Assembly: GCF_003034995.1 (NCBI RefSeq)
Contig: NZ_PZKF01000010.1
Location: forward strand, 27,683-91,682
Length of the DNA: 64,000 nt
DNA from: Phaeovulum veldkampii DSM 11550
GTDB taxonomy: Bacteria; Pseudomonadota; Alphaproteobacteria; Rhodobacterales; Rhodobacteraceae
Reading direction: 5' to 3'
The notes below the pieces were generated by a model. The model ran no database searches and was not told where the DNA came from. It worked only from the letters and a program-made list of their open reading frames with translations. Each line of letters opens with the position of its first letter. Positions within the stretch are counted from its first letter, which is position 1. Positions 32,781 through 42,618 of this stretch are shown here, piece by piece. A program made the translations under genes and the position numbers.

Positions 32781-32809
32781 TTTATAGGCCTTAACGCGGC
32801 GCTCTCCAA
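32781..32809 (-). promoter_or_regulatory. Sigma70-like promoter for the candidate sRNA
   Basis: Minus-strand TTGGAG (32809-32804) and TATAAA (32786-32781) are separated by exactly 17 bases. Predicted transcription start is near 32774. The match to consensus is good for a high-GC genome. Confidence 0.6.
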
Positions 32810-32884
32810 GCTAAAAGTTTGCGCCCGGCGGTGAGCATCGCTAGCTTGGCGTCTGAAAACACAAGAAAACCGGGGATTGTTGCG

Positions 32885-34729
32885 ATGCGGGCTGCGGATT
32901 TTTTCGCCAGATTTCGGTGCCTGCCGCGGGCTGCGGGCCTTCTGTTGTGGGCCGCGGCCTTTGTGGCACTAGCTGAAGGAACCGCCGCCGAAACGCCCCG
33001 CCACGCCATCGCGATGCAGGGCGAACCCGCGCTTGGCCCCGGTTTTTCGCATCTGCCCTATGCCAATCCCGATGCGCCCAAGGGCGGCACGATCCGGTTG
33101 GGCGAATCGGGCGGGTTTGATTCCCTCAACCCCTGGGTGCTGAAGGGCCGCGCCGCGGCAGGCATCGCCGCCTTTACGGTCGAATCGCTGATGGGCCGCA
33201 GTCAGGACGAACCCTTCACGCTCTATGGTCTGCTGGCCGAAAGCGTGACGACCGATACCGCACGGTCCTGGGTCGAGTTCACCCTGCGCGAGGAGGCGCA
33301 GTTTTCAGATGGCGCGCCCGTCACCATCGAGGATGTGATCTGGAGCTATGAGACGCTGGGCACCCAGGGCCACCCGCGCTATCGCACCGCCTGGGCCAAG
33401 GTGGCAAAGATCGAACAGACCGGCCCGCGCAGCCTGCGGCTGACCTTCACCGAACCCGACCGCGAACTGGCGCTGCTGATGGGGCTGCGCCCGGTTCTGA
33501 AAAAGGCGCAATGGCAGGGCCGCGATTTTGACGCCACAACGCTCGATGCCCCGATCGGATCGGGGCCCTATGTCGTGGCGGAGTTCGAGCCGGGCCGGTT
33601 TATCCGGCTCAAGCGCAACCCCGACTGGTGGGGCAAGGATCTGCCCTTCAATCGCGGCCAGCACAATTTCGATGAAATCCGCTATGACTATTTCGGCGAT
33701 GCGGGGATCGTGTTCGAAGCCTTCAAGGCGGGCGAGTTGTCCAGTTGGCGCGAAACCAACGCCGCCGCCTGGGCGCGCGACTATGGCTTTGCCGCCGTCA
33801 CCTCGGGGCGCGTGGTGAAATCCGAAATTCCGCACGCCCGGCCCTCGGGGATCACCGGGCTGGTGTTCAACACCCGCAAGCCGATATTTGCCGACTGGCG
33901 TGTGCGCGAAGCGCTGATCCTCGCCTTCAACTTTGAATTCATCAACGCCACGCTGAACGCAGGGGCCGAGCCGCGGATCGCATCCTACTTTTCCAACTCG
34001 GCCCTGGCGGCAGGGCCTGGCCCCGCCACCGGCCGCGTGGCCGACCTGCTGGCCCCGTTCGTCGCCAGCCTGCCCCCCGGCACGCTGGAAGGCTACACCC
34101 TGCCCGTGGGCGACGGCACCGAGATCAACCGCGCCAACATGCGCCGCGCCATCAAACTGCTGGAGGAGGCCGGCTGGAGCGTGGAGAACGGCATCCTGAA
34201 AGACGTTGCGGGCAACCCCTTCCGGTTTGAAATCGTGCTGGCTCAGGGCGCGGCCGAGGTTCAGTCCATCGTCGATATCTATATCGAGTCGCTGAAACGT
34301 CTGGGCATCGTGCCCGTCGTCACCACGGTGGACGATGCGCAATATTCCGAACGCAGCAATTCCTATGACTTTGACATGGCCTGGTATGCCCGCGCGCTGT
34401 CGCTCAGCCCCGGCAACGAACAGACGCTGTATTGGGGCGCCAGGGGTGTGACCGAGCCGGGCAGTCGCAACTGGATGGGCGTGAATTCGCCCGCCGCCGA
34501 GGCGATGATCGCCCATCTGCTCGCTGCCACCGATCCGGCTGAATTTACCGCCGCCGTGCAGGCACTGGACCGGGTTCTGACCGCGGGGCGCTATGTGATC
34601 CCGATCTGGTATGCGCCGGTTTCGCGCATCGCGCATGGCCGCAATCTTCACTTTCCCCCCCGCACACCCTTATATGGAGACTGGCCCGGATTTCAGCCGG
34701 ATGTCTGGTGGTATGAGGCAGAGAAATGA
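32885..34729 (+). CDS. YejA-like extracellular solute-binding protein (family 5)
   Basis: 614-residue periplasmic binding protein for peptides or related solutes. The signal peptide contains AAGLLLWAAAFVALAEGTAA, with cleavage likely before ETPRHA. The mature N-terminus HAIAMQGEPALGPGFSHLPY and NPDAPKGGTIRLGESGGFDS resemble YejA of the microcin C/peptide importer. No permease or ATPase genes are adjacent, so it is an orphan here. The frame is open from 32819, but ATG 32885 is the likely start. It overlaps the small lipoprotein gene by four bases. Confidence 0.88.
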   Translation: MRAADFFARFRCLPRAAGLLLWAAAFVALAEGTAAETPRHAIAMQGEPALGPGFSHLPYANPDAPKGGTIRLGESGGFDSLNPWVLKGRAAAGIAAFTVESLMGRSQDEPFTLYGLLAESVTTDTARSWVEFTLREEAQFSDGAPVTIEDVIWSYETLGTQGHPRYRTAWAKVAKIEQTGPRSLRLTFTEPDRELALLMGLRPVLKKAQWQGRDFDATTLDAPIGSGPYVVAEFEPGRFIRLKRNPDWWGKDLPFNRGQHNFDEIRYDYFGDAGIVFEAFKAGELSSWRETNAAAWARDYGFAAVTSGRVVKSEIPHARPSGITGLVFNTRKPIFADWRVREALILAFNFEFINATLNAGAEPRIASYFSNSALAAGPGPATGRVADLLAPFVASLPPGTLEGYTLPVGDGTEINRANMRRAIKLLEEAGWSVENGILKDVAGNPFRFEIVLAQGAAEVQSIVDIYIESLKRLGIVPVVTTVDDAQYSERSNSYDFDMAWYARALSLSPGNEQTLYWGARGVTEPGSRNWMGVNSPAAEAMIAHLLAATDPAEFTAAVQALDRVLTAGRYVIPIWYAPVSRIAHGRNLHFPPRTPLYGDWPGFQPDVWWYEAEK

Positions 34730-34839
34730 GAAAACTTATCCTGATCGCTTTGGTCGCGGCGCTTGCAGGCTGCAACACGGTGGCTGGCGTGGGCGAAGAT
34801 GTCTCGGGCGGGGCGCGCACCGTCCAGAGCTGGTTCTGA
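34726..34839 (+). CDS. Entericidin-like small lipoprotein
   Basis: 37 residues: MRKLILIALVAALAGC gives a short signal with a lipobox (LAGC), followed by NTVAGVGEDVSGGARTV, the pattern of entericidin A/B family lipoproteins. Its ATG overlaps the TGA of the upstream binding-protein gene. In enteric bacteria entericidins are stress-regulated envelope lipoproteins. The role here is unknown, and co-translation with a solute-binding protein is unusual. Confidence 0.85.
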   Translation: MRKLILIALVAALAGCNTVAGVGEDVSGGARTVQSWF

Positions 34840-34851
34840 GACGTTTTCACT

Positions 34852-34880
34852 TTGACAGCCGCCCTCAGGGCCGCACAATT
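34852..34880 (+). promoter_or_regulatory. Possible promoter before the CsbD-like gene
   Basis: A perfect TTGACA at 34852-34857 is followed, after 17 bases, by ACAATT at 34875-34880. It is 33 bases upstream of the next ATG and 13 bases after the lipoprotein stop. The -10 match is weak. Confidence 0.4.
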
Positions 34881-34912
34881 ACCCACGGCGGGCAGCAGAA
34901 GGAGACCTCGCA

Positions 34913-35239
34913 ATGAAATGGCACCATGTGCAGGAAAACTGGCCCGCGTTCTTTGACGCGATCCTTGACCGTTGGCCCGAGGCCGACGAAACCGACCTTG
35001 AGGAAATCGACGGTGATCAGCGTGCCTTCATCGCCTATGTCGCCGAACTGACCGGGCAAGAGCCCGCCGATGCGCGCGAGGAAATCCGTGACTGGCTGGC
35101 AGGCGAATTGCCGTCGGATGTGGTGATGGACCCGCGCCACGACAATCACTCCATCGCGCTGTCGTCGAAATACATCCCCGAGGGCGAGGATGAATCCGAC
35201 GACGACGCGCGCTTTGGCGATGATGCCGCCAACGGCTGA
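34913..35239 (+). CDS. CsbD-like acidic small protein
   Basis: 108 residues. MKWHHVQENWPAFFDAILDR and WPEADETDLEEIDG, ending in AREEIRDWL, follow the layout of CsbD-family stress proteins (W-x-x-x-x-x-W start, DL..I.G middle, E...W end). The C-terminal 30 residues are strongly acidic. Similarity is weak and judged by eye. AAGGAGACC precedes the ATG. CsbD and entericidin genes are both stress-linked in other bacteria. The 111 bases after it contain only a weak hairpin (GCCCGCC/GGCGGGC, 35243-35278). Confidence 0.6.
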   Translation: MKWHHVQENWPAFFDAILDRWPEADETDLEEIDGDQRAFIAYVAELTGQEPADAREEIRDWLAGELPSDVVMDPRHDNHSIALSSKYIPEGEDESDDDARFGDDAANG

Positions 35240-35350
35240 GCGGCCCGCCCCCCGGCAGCTTGCATCGGCGCGGCGGGCGGCGTAGCACGTTGACATGATC
35301 CGCCCGCACCGATGCACCCGCCTCTTGACCCGCCACTTTCGGGGGCACCC

Positions 35351-35980
35351 ATGAGCCTTGAACTCTGGGGGGTGTTCCTGCTTGCCTCGATAGCGCTGTC
35401 ACTGACGCCGGGGCCGAATGCGCTTTTGGTGCTGGATCACGGCGCCCGCTACGGGCTGCGGCGCGCGGGGTTCACCGCGCTGGGGTCGGTGCTGGCAATG
35501 CTGGCGATGGTGGCGGCCTCGCTGGCGGGGCTTGGGGCGCTGATGTTGGCCTCGGAAACGCTGTTTGCGGCGGTGAAATGGCTGGGCGCGGCCTATCTGG
35601 TCTGGCTCGGGCTGCGGCTGTGGCGTGCGCCGGGCTTTGCCGGGGGGCAGATGCCAGACCACGCCGCCCGGCCCATCACCCGGCGCCGGGCCTTTGTGCA
35701 GGGCGCGGCGGTGATGCTGTCAAATCCCAAGACGCTGCTGTTCTTCACCACCTTCCTGCCGCAGTTCCTGCGCCCCGATGCGCCGCTTCTGGCGCAATTC
35801 ATCGTGTTGGGGCTGACGCTGGCGCTGGTGGAACTGGGGGTGGAGCTGGTGCTGGCCGGGGCCGCTGGCCGGCTGGCGCCGTCGCTGGTGCGCCACGGCC
35901 GCATCTTCAACCGGATCACCGGCGGTGCCTTTGTCGGCATCGGCGCGATGGTTGCGGCCAGCGGACGGGCCAGCGCATGA
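35351..35980 (+). CDS. LysE/RhtB-family exporter
   Basis: 209-residue inner-membrane protein with about six hydrophobic segments. The N-terminal SIALSLTPGPNALLVLDHGA is the LysE/RhtB signature (TPGP), and SNPKTLLFFTTFLPQF is also typical. It probably exports an amino acid or derivative. Start at 35351 gives MSLELWGVFL. The stop overlaps the next gene as ATGA, so both exporters are co-translated. Confidence 0.92.
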   Translation: MSLELWGVFLLASIALSLTPGPNALLVLDHGARYGLRRAGFTALGSVLAMLAMVAASLAGLGALMLASETLFAAVKWLGAAYLVWLGLRLWRAPGFAGGQMPDHAARPITRRRAFVQGAAVMLSNPKTLLFFTTFLPQFLRPDAPLLAQFIVLGLTLALVELGVELVLAGAAGRLAPSLVRHGRIFNRITGGAFVGIGAMVAASGRASA

Positions 35981-37185
35981 GCGCCCCCCGCCGCCGCCGC
36001 CTCGGCCTGCCCGAATTTTCGGCGCTGCTGGCGCTGCTCTTTGCCAACGTGGCCTTTGCCATCGACGCGATGCTGCCCGCCCTGCCCGAGATCGCCGCCG
36101 CCTTTTCGCCCGATGACGTGAACCGTGCGCAACTGGTGCTGACCTCGTTCGTGCTGGGCATGGGGCTGGGTACCTTTTTCGTCGGGCCAATTTCGGATGC
36201 GGTGGGCCGCAAGCCGGTGATCGCGGCGGGCGTGGCGCTCTATGTGGGCGCCGCCATCGCTGCCACCCAGGGCCAAAGCCTTGAGGCGCTGCTGTTGGCG
36301 CGCTTCGTGCAGGGCATCGGCGCCTCGGCGCCCCGCGTCGTGGGCCTGGCACTGGTGCGCGACATCTATGCAGGCCGCGAGATGGCGCGCGTCACCTCGT
36401 TCGTGATGATGGTCTTTGTGATGATCCCGGCGGTGGCGCCCTCGGTGGGGCAGATCATCATCAACCTTGCTGGCTGGCACGGGGTATTCTGGGCCTTTGC
36501 GGTATTTTCCGCCACCGGGCTTGCCTGGCTGCTGATCCGCCAGCCCGAAACGCTTGAGCCCGAACGCCGCCGCCCGCTGCGGGTGCCGGTTCTGATGGCA
36601 GGGATGCGCGAGGTTCTGGGCGACCGCGACGTGCGGATTTATACCGCCGTTCTGACGCTGGGCTTTGGCCAGATGTTCGGCCTTCTGTCCTCGGCACAGC
36701 AGATATTCGCCGAAACCTTCGGGCGCGGCGACAGCTTTCCGCAATGGTTCATGCTGATGGCGGTACTGTCAGGCGGGGCGGCGGCGCTGAACGGCAAGAT
36801 GGTGATGCGGCTGGGAATGCGGCGGATGGCGCGCACGGCTTATGGCGTTCAGGCGGTGCTGTCGGCGGGTATGCTGGGCCTGTTCCTGTCGGGCTTGCTG
36901 GCGACGCCGTTCGCCTTCCCGGTGTTCTTCGCCTGGGCGGTCAGCCTCTTTTTCATGGCGGGCGTCACCTTTGGCAACCTCAACGCGCTGTGCCTGCGCA
37001 AGATGGGTCATATCGCCGGGCTGACCAATTCGGTCGTCTCGGCCGTCTCGACAGTGCTGGCGGTGGCGATCGCGGCGCCGATCGGGCTTGCCTTCAACGG
37101 CACCCCGGTGCCGCTGGCGATCGGCGCAGTGGTTTGCTCGGGGCTGGCCTTCGCCTTGATGGGGATCGCCCGCGACAACGACTGA
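35977..37185 (+). CDS. MFS drug-resistance transporter (Bcr/CflA type)
   Basis: 402 residues with about 12 membrane segments. N-terminal FAIDAMLPALPEIAAAF and GPISDAVGRKPVIAAG (loop 2-3 signature) mark the Bcr/CflA subfamily of drug/H+ antiporters. RFVQGIGASAPRVVGLALVR follows. The start overlaps the LysE-type gene by four bases. It converges on mfd, separated by a perfect inverted repeat. Confidence 0.93.
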   Translation: MSAPRRRRLGLPEFSALLALLFANVAFAIDAMLPALPEIAAAFSPDDVNRAQLVLTSFVLGMGLGTFFVGPISDAVGRKPVIAAGVALYVGAAIAATQGQSLEALLLARFVQGIGASAPRVVGLALVRDIYAGREMARVTSFVMMVFVMIPAVAPSVGQIIINLAGWHGVFWAFAVFSATGLAWLLIRQPETLEPERRRPLRVPVLMAGMREVLGDRDVRIYTAVLTLGFGQMFGLLSSAQQIFAETFGRGDSFPQWFMLMAVLSGGAAALNGKMVMRLGMRRMARTAYGVQAVLSAGMLGLFLSGLLATPFAFPVFFAWAVSLFFMAGVTFGNLNALCLRKMGHIAGLTNSVVSAVSTVLAVAIAAPIGLAFNGTPVPLAIGAVVCSGLAFALMGIARDND

Positions 37186-37187
37186 TC

Positions 37188-37270
37188 TTCATCTTGGCCA
37201 AAATATCCCCGCCGGAGGCTCCTGTCCTGACCGTGGAAGCCTCCGGCGGGGATATTTTGGCCAAGATGAA
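37188..37270. repeat. Perfect 33-bp inverted repeat, two dispersed-element cores face to face
   Basis: Left arm 37188-37220 and right arm 37238-37270 are exact reverse complements with a 17-base spacer. Each arm contains ATCTTGGCCAAAATATCCCC and a CCGGAGGC tail. It fills the gap between the convergent MFS and mfd genes, 3-4 bases from both stops, and should serve as a bidirectional transcription end. Single copies of the core are at 4161, 46175 and 54071. Confidence 0.9.
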
Positions 37271-37274
37271 AGGA

Positions 37275-40200
37275 TCAGCCCTTCTTTTTCTGCTCCAGCA
37301 CCTTGGCGGCCAGATCGCGGGCGATACCGAAGGCGCCCTTGATGCGGTCGGCGTCGGTGGCCCAGTCACGCCGCACCACGACCTTGTTGCCTTGAATTTT
37401 TGCGCTGCCGCGTTCGGCTGACAGAAACTCCACCAGCCCGGCAGGGTTGGGGAATTTGTCGAGATGGAACTGCACCGTGGCGCCCTTGGGCCCGGCATCC
37501 ATCCGCGCGATCTGCGCGCGCTTGCACATCGCCTTGATGCGGATCACCAGCAAAAGCGTGTTCACCTCTTTCGGCACCGGGCCGAAGCGGTCGATCAGTT
37601 CGGCCGCGAAGCCTTCCAACTCGACCTTGGTGGTCAGCGACGACAGGCGCCGGTAAAGCCCCAGCCGCACGTCAAGATCGGGGATATAGGCCTCGGGGAT
37701 CATCACCGGCACGCCAAGGTTGATCTGCGGCGACCATTCGCCCTCGCCCGCGGTTTCGGTCAATTCGCCCGATTTCAGCTTGGCGATCGTTTCCTCCAGC
37801 ATTGCCTGATAAAGTTCGTATCCCACTTCCTTGATGTGGCCCGACTGTTCCTCGCCCAGCAGGTTGCCCGCGCCGCGCAGGTCGAGATCCTGGCTGGCCA
37901 GCGAAAAGCCCGCGCCCAGGCTGTCGAGGCTGCCCAGCAGCCGCAGCCGCTTGGTCGCCTGAGGCGTCAGCGGCATCCGCGGCTTGGTCGTCAGGTAGCA
38001 ATAGGCGCGCGTCTTGGCGCGGCCCACGCGGCCCCGGATCTGGTAAAGCTGACTTAGCCCGAACATGTCGGCGCGGTGCACGATCATCGTGTTGGCAGTC
38101 GGGATGTCGAGCCCCGATTCCACGATGCTGGTGGCCAGCAGCACGTCATATTTGCCGTCGTAAAAGGCGTTCATCCGGTCATCGAGTTCGCCCGCCGCCA
38201 TCTGGCCATGCGCCACGATAAAGCTGACCTCGGGCACATGGCTACGCAGAAAGTCTTCGATCTCGGCCAGATCGCTGATGCGTGGCACGACGCAGAACGA
38301 CTGCCCGCCCCGGAAATGTTCGCGCAAGAGCGCCTCGCGCAGCGTCACCGCGTCGAATTCCGACACATAGGTGCGGATCGCCAGACGGTCCACCGGCGGA
38401 GTGCCGATGATCGACAGATCGCGCACCCCCGTCAGGCTCAGTTGCAGGGTGCGGGGAATCGGCGTTGCGGTCAGCGTCAACACATGGATTTCGCTGCGCA
38501 TCTCCTTGAGCCGTTCCTTGTGGGTCACGCCGAAATGCTGTTCCTCGTCGATCACCAGCAGGCCGAGGTTGCGGAACCTCACCCCCTTGGCCAGCACCGC
38601 ATGGGTGCCGATCACGATATCCAGCGTGCCATCGGCCAGCCCTTCGCGGGTTTTGGCAGCTTCCTTGGCCGAGACAAAGCGCGACAGCGGGCGCACTGTG
38701 ATGGCCGTACCGCGGAAGCGTTCGGCGAAGGTCTTGTAGTGCTGACGCGCCAGCAGCGTGGTGGGCGCGATCACCGCGACCTGCACCCCCGATTGCGCCG
38801 CCACAAAGGCCGCGCGCATCGCCACCTCGGTCTTGCCGAAACCCACATCGCCCACGATCAGCCGGTCCATCGGCCGACCGGCGGACAAGTCGGTGACCAC
38901 ATCCTCGATCGCGGCCATCTGGTCGTCGGTCTCGGTATAGGGGAAGCGGGCGGCGAAGGCCTCCCATTCGTGGTGCGGCGCTTCAAGGATCGGGGCCGCG
39001 CGCAGCAGGCGTTCGGCGGCGATCCGCATCAGCCGGTCGGCGATCTGGCGGATGCGTTCCTTGAGCCGCGCCTTTTTCGCCTGCCAGGCGCCGCCGCCCA
39101 GCTTGTCGAGCAGCCCCTCTTCATGGCCGTAGCGCGACAGGAGTTCAATGTTTTCCACCGGCAGGAACAGCCGGTCGCCGCCTGCATATTCCAGTGCCAC
39201 ACAGTCATGCGGCGCGCCAAGGGCGGTGATCGTTTCCAGCCCCTTGTAGCGGCCCACGCCATGATCGACATGAACCACCAGATCGCCGGGGCTGAGGCTT
39301 TGCGCCTCGGTCAGAAAGTTGTCGGCCTTGCGCTTTTTCCGGGGCTGGCGGATCAGCCGGTCGCCCAGCACGTCCTGTTCGGAGACGACGGTCAGCCCCT
39401 CGGCCTCGAACCCCTGATCCAGCGCCCAGACCGCAAGGTTCACCCCGGCTGCAATCTCACGTCCGTCGCGGATCAGCCGCGCACCGGCAAGCCCCTCGTC
39501 CTCCAGAAGGCCCCTGAGCCGCTCGCGCGCCCCTTCGGACCACGAGGCGACCACGACCGGCCCCGCCTTCAGCCGGGCCTGAACGTGGTCTTTCAGCGCG
39601 CCAAACAGGCTGACATTTTCCAGTTGCCGCTCGGGGGCAAAGTTGCGCCCGATCCGGCCCCCGGCATCCAGCACCCCCGGCCCCGGCGGCTGCGGCAGCA
39701 CCGACAGGCGCACCACCCTGTGCCCCGCCAGCGCGCCCTGCCAGCCCGTCGCGTCAAGATACAGCAGATCGGGCGCAGCGGGTTTGTAGACGGTATCCAC
39801 CCGGTCCTTGCGCTTCATCGCCTCGGCGCGGGTGTCATACTGGTCGGCGATACCTTCCCACCGGCTTTGGCGCTGCGGCTCGATCTGGTCGTCAAGCATG
39901 ACCGATGCGCCGGGCAGATAGTCGAACAGCGTTTCCAGCCGGTCGTGGAAAAAGCCCAGCCAATGTTCCATGCCCGCGTGTTTGCGGCCCGCGCTGACCG
40001 CCTCGTAAAGCGGGTCATCGGTGCCGCCTGCGCCAAATTCCACCCGGTAATTCTGCCGAAATCGGCTGATCGCGGCGTCGTCCAGGATCACCTCGGACAC
40101 CGGCGCCAGATCAATATGCTTGAGCTTTTCGATGGTGCGTTGGCTGACCGGATCGAACCGGCGCGCGCCGTCCAGCACATCACCGAAAAGATCGAGCCGC

Positions 40201-40718
40201 ACCGGCCCGCCCGGCCCCGGCGGAAATATGTCGATGATACCGCCGCGCACGGCGTAATCGCCCGGTTCAGAGACGGTAGAGGTCTGCGAAAACCCCATGC
40301 GGATCAGAAAGTTCCGTAGCGCCGCCTCGTCGATCCGCCCGCCCACGCGGGCGGCGAAGCTTGCCCCGCGCAGCACCGCGCGCGCGGGCACCCGCTGCAT
40401 TGCCGCCGACAGCGTCGTCAGCAGCACGAACGGCCCCGGCACACCCGCCGCCAGCGCCGCCAGCGTGGCCATCCGCGTGGCCGAAATCTCGGGGTTGGGG
40501 GAAACCCGGTCGTAGGGCAGGCAATCCCATGCCGGGAAGGTCAGCACCACCGCCTCGGGGGCAAGGAAGGCCAGCGCGGCACGCATCGCCTCCATCCGGC
40601 GGTCATCGCGGGCGACATGGACCACCGGGGCGCCCCGGCCCAGCTCGCGGGCGACAAGGCGGGCGTCAAACCCCTCGGGCGCGCCCGACAGAACGATATG
40701 AGTGTGCTGCGTCATCAT
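37275..40718 (-). CDS. mfd: Transcription-repair coupling factor
   Basis: SF2 translocase that removes RNA polymerase stalled at DNA damage and recruits UvrA. It has 1147 residues, the full family length. The UvrB-homology part comes first (PEISATRMATLAALA), then the RNA-polymerase-interacting segment (VHVDHGVGRYKGLE). The helicase core follows, with Walker A GDVGFGKTEVAMRAAF, DEEQHFG box, TLTATPIPRTLQ and motif VI QIRGRVGRAKTRAYCY. The C-terminal domain follows. Two adjacent ATGs (40718 and 40715) can start it. Confidence 0.98.
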   Translation of the reverse strand: MMTQHTHIVLSGAPEGFDARLVARELGRGAPVVHVARDDRRMEAMRAALAFLAPEAVVLTFPAWDCLPYDRVSPNPEISATRMATLAALAAGVPGPFVLLTTLSAAMQRVPARAVLRGASFAARVGGRIDEAALRNFLIRMGFSQTSTVSEPGDYAVRGGIIDIFPPGPGGPVRLDLFGDVLDGARRFDPVSQRTIEKLKHIDLAPVSEVILDDAAISRFRQNYRVEFGAGGTDDPLYEAVSAGRKHAGMEHWLGFFHDRLETLFDYLPGASVMLDDQIEPQRQSRWEGIADQYDTRAEAMKRKDRVDTVYKPAAPDLLYLDATGWQGALAGHRVVRLSVLPQPPGPGVLDAGGRIGRNFAPERQLENVSLFGALKDHVQARLKAGPVVVASWSEGARERLRGLLEDEGLAGARLIRDGREIAAGVNLAVWALDQGFEAEGLTVVSEQDVLGDRLIRQPRKKRKADNFLTEAQSLSPGDLVVHVDHGVGRYKGLETITALGAPHDCVALEYAGGDRLFLPVENIELLSRYGHEEGLLDKLGGGAWQAKKARLKERIRQIADRLMRIAAERLLRAAPILEAPHHEWEAFAARFPYTETDDQMAAIEDVVTDLSAGRPMDRLIVGDVGFGKTEVAMRAAFVAAQSGVQVAVIAPTTLLARQHYKTFAERFRGTAITVRPLSRFVSAKEAAKTREGLADGTLDIVIGTHAVLAKGVRFRNLGLLVIDEEQHFGVTHKERLKEMRSEIHVLTLTATPIPRTLQLSLTGVRDLSIIGTPPVDRLAIRTYVSEFDAVTLREALLREHFRGGQSFCVVPRISDLAEIEDFLRSHVPEVSFIVAHGQMAAGELDDRMNAFYDGKYDVLLATSIVESGLDIPTANTMIVHRADMFGLSQLYQIRGRVGRAKTRAYCYLTTKPRMPLTPQATKRLRLLGSLDSLGAGFSLASQDLDLRGAGNLLGEEQSGHIKEVGYELYQAMLEETIAKLKSGELTETAGEGEWSPQINLGVPVMIPEAYIPDLDVRLGLYRRLSSLTTKVELEGFAAELIDRFGPVPKEVNTLLLVIRIKAMCKRAQIARMDAGPKGATVQFHLDKFPNPAGLVEFLSAERGSAKIQGNKVVVRRDWATDADRIKGAFGIARDLAAKVLEQKKKG

Positions 40719-40792
40719 CGCCCCGAGGTATCCGGCAGGGGGGCATTGTCAACCCTTGGTCGTGGCCTTGCGCGGCGAAAACTGGTGGTGCT

Positions 40793-41344
40793 TCAGTTCA
40801 GCACCGACATCTCGATATTTTGCAGCATCCCCCAGAACCCGGTCACCAGCAGGGCCAGTGTTCCGATCAGCCGGACATACAGCCGATGCCGCCGCAACTG
40901 GCGGATCACCTCATCCGGCGACGACCGGCCCGCCGCGATCAGCGCCGCGATCTGGCGCGCGCGCACCAGCGACAACGCCCCCACGACCGACAGCGGCACA
41001 AGGATCAGCGCCACCGCCTGAAAGAACTCGATCCCGAAACCAAAGCCGATCACCACCAGCGACGACAGCATGAAAGACCCCAGCGCCGTCAGCGCCACCT
41101 CATGCCCGCCGACAAGCCATAGAATCCGCGCGACGTTGAGCCGCACCAACTCGTGCAGATCCTCGGCCACTGCGCCGCCACGACGGCCTGCGCGACGAAC
41201 CTGATCATAGGGCACCCCCAGCCCCCAATGCGCGGCCATCGACCAGATGGCGGCCAGCGAAAGCCAATACCACAGGCTGGAAAACGACCGCAGGTCGAAA
41301 AACTGCGAAAGGATCTGGGTCAGGGTCAAGGTCTGTCTCCGCAC
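40793..41344 (-). CDS. Small membrane protein of unknown function (Rhodobacterales type)
   Basis: 183 residues with about four membrane segments: LWYWLSLAAIWSMAAHW, SFMLSSLVVIGFGFGIEFF, AVALILVPLSVVGAL and LIGTLALLVTGFWGML. RSFSSLWYWLSLAAIWS and GVPYDQVRRA resemble proteins of Rhodobacterales sometimes labelled 'component of SufBCD complex'; there are no suf genes nearby and I do not endorse that role. The start is uncertain: GTG 41344 lacks a ribosome-binding site, while TTG 41329 has GGAG upstream. It lies upstream of mfd in the same direction. Confidence 0.75.
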   Translation of the reverse strand: MRRQTLTLTQILSQFFDLRSFSSLWYWLSLAAIWSMAAHWGLGVPYDQVRRAGRRGGAVAEDLHELVRLNVARILWLVGGHEVALTALGSFMLSSLVVIGFGFGIEFFQAVALILVPLSVVGALSLVRARQIAALIAAGRSSPDEVIRQLRRHRLYVRLIGTLALLVTGFWGMLQNIEMSVLN

Positions 41345-41497
41345 CGGGCCACGATCACACTAGGCCAAGCCGCCGCTCTGCGAAACCATCTGCGAACGGG
41401 GCCGGGTCACGGTTTCGCAGGCGCGCTGCCCTCTTGAGAATGTGACCGATCCGTGTCACCCCTCGGGGCGCAAGCCAGTTCAGCCGAAGGCCAAGCC

Positions 41498-42496
<999 letters not shown>

Positions 42497-42618
42497 GCGC
42501 CGACCCGCCGGTTTGTCCCTGGTCACCACAAGCCCGAGTGACACGGCGCGCAAATTGCACTATCTTTTGCGGTAACGGGCCAGAGATAGGCCCGACCCTC
42601 GGCAAGTGGAGCAGCACA

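Noticed and set aside
32746..32781. 11-codon frame MPYCSIGFLPV on the minus strand as a leader peptide
   Set aside because: Its ATG overlaps the -10 box and lies upstream of the predicted transcription start, so it would not be in the RNA.
32791..33009. 72-codon frame on the minus strand in the gap before the YejA-like gene
   Set aside because: It overlaps the signal-peptide region of the binding protein, has no ribosome-binding site and no recognisable domain.
38076..40319. 747-codon open frame on the plus strand
   Set aside because: It is antisense to mfd, whose helicase motifs are unambiguous.
40793..41344. Naming the membrane protein as part of the SufBCD complex
   Set aside because: The label used for relatives is not supported by domains here, and no suf genes are nearby.
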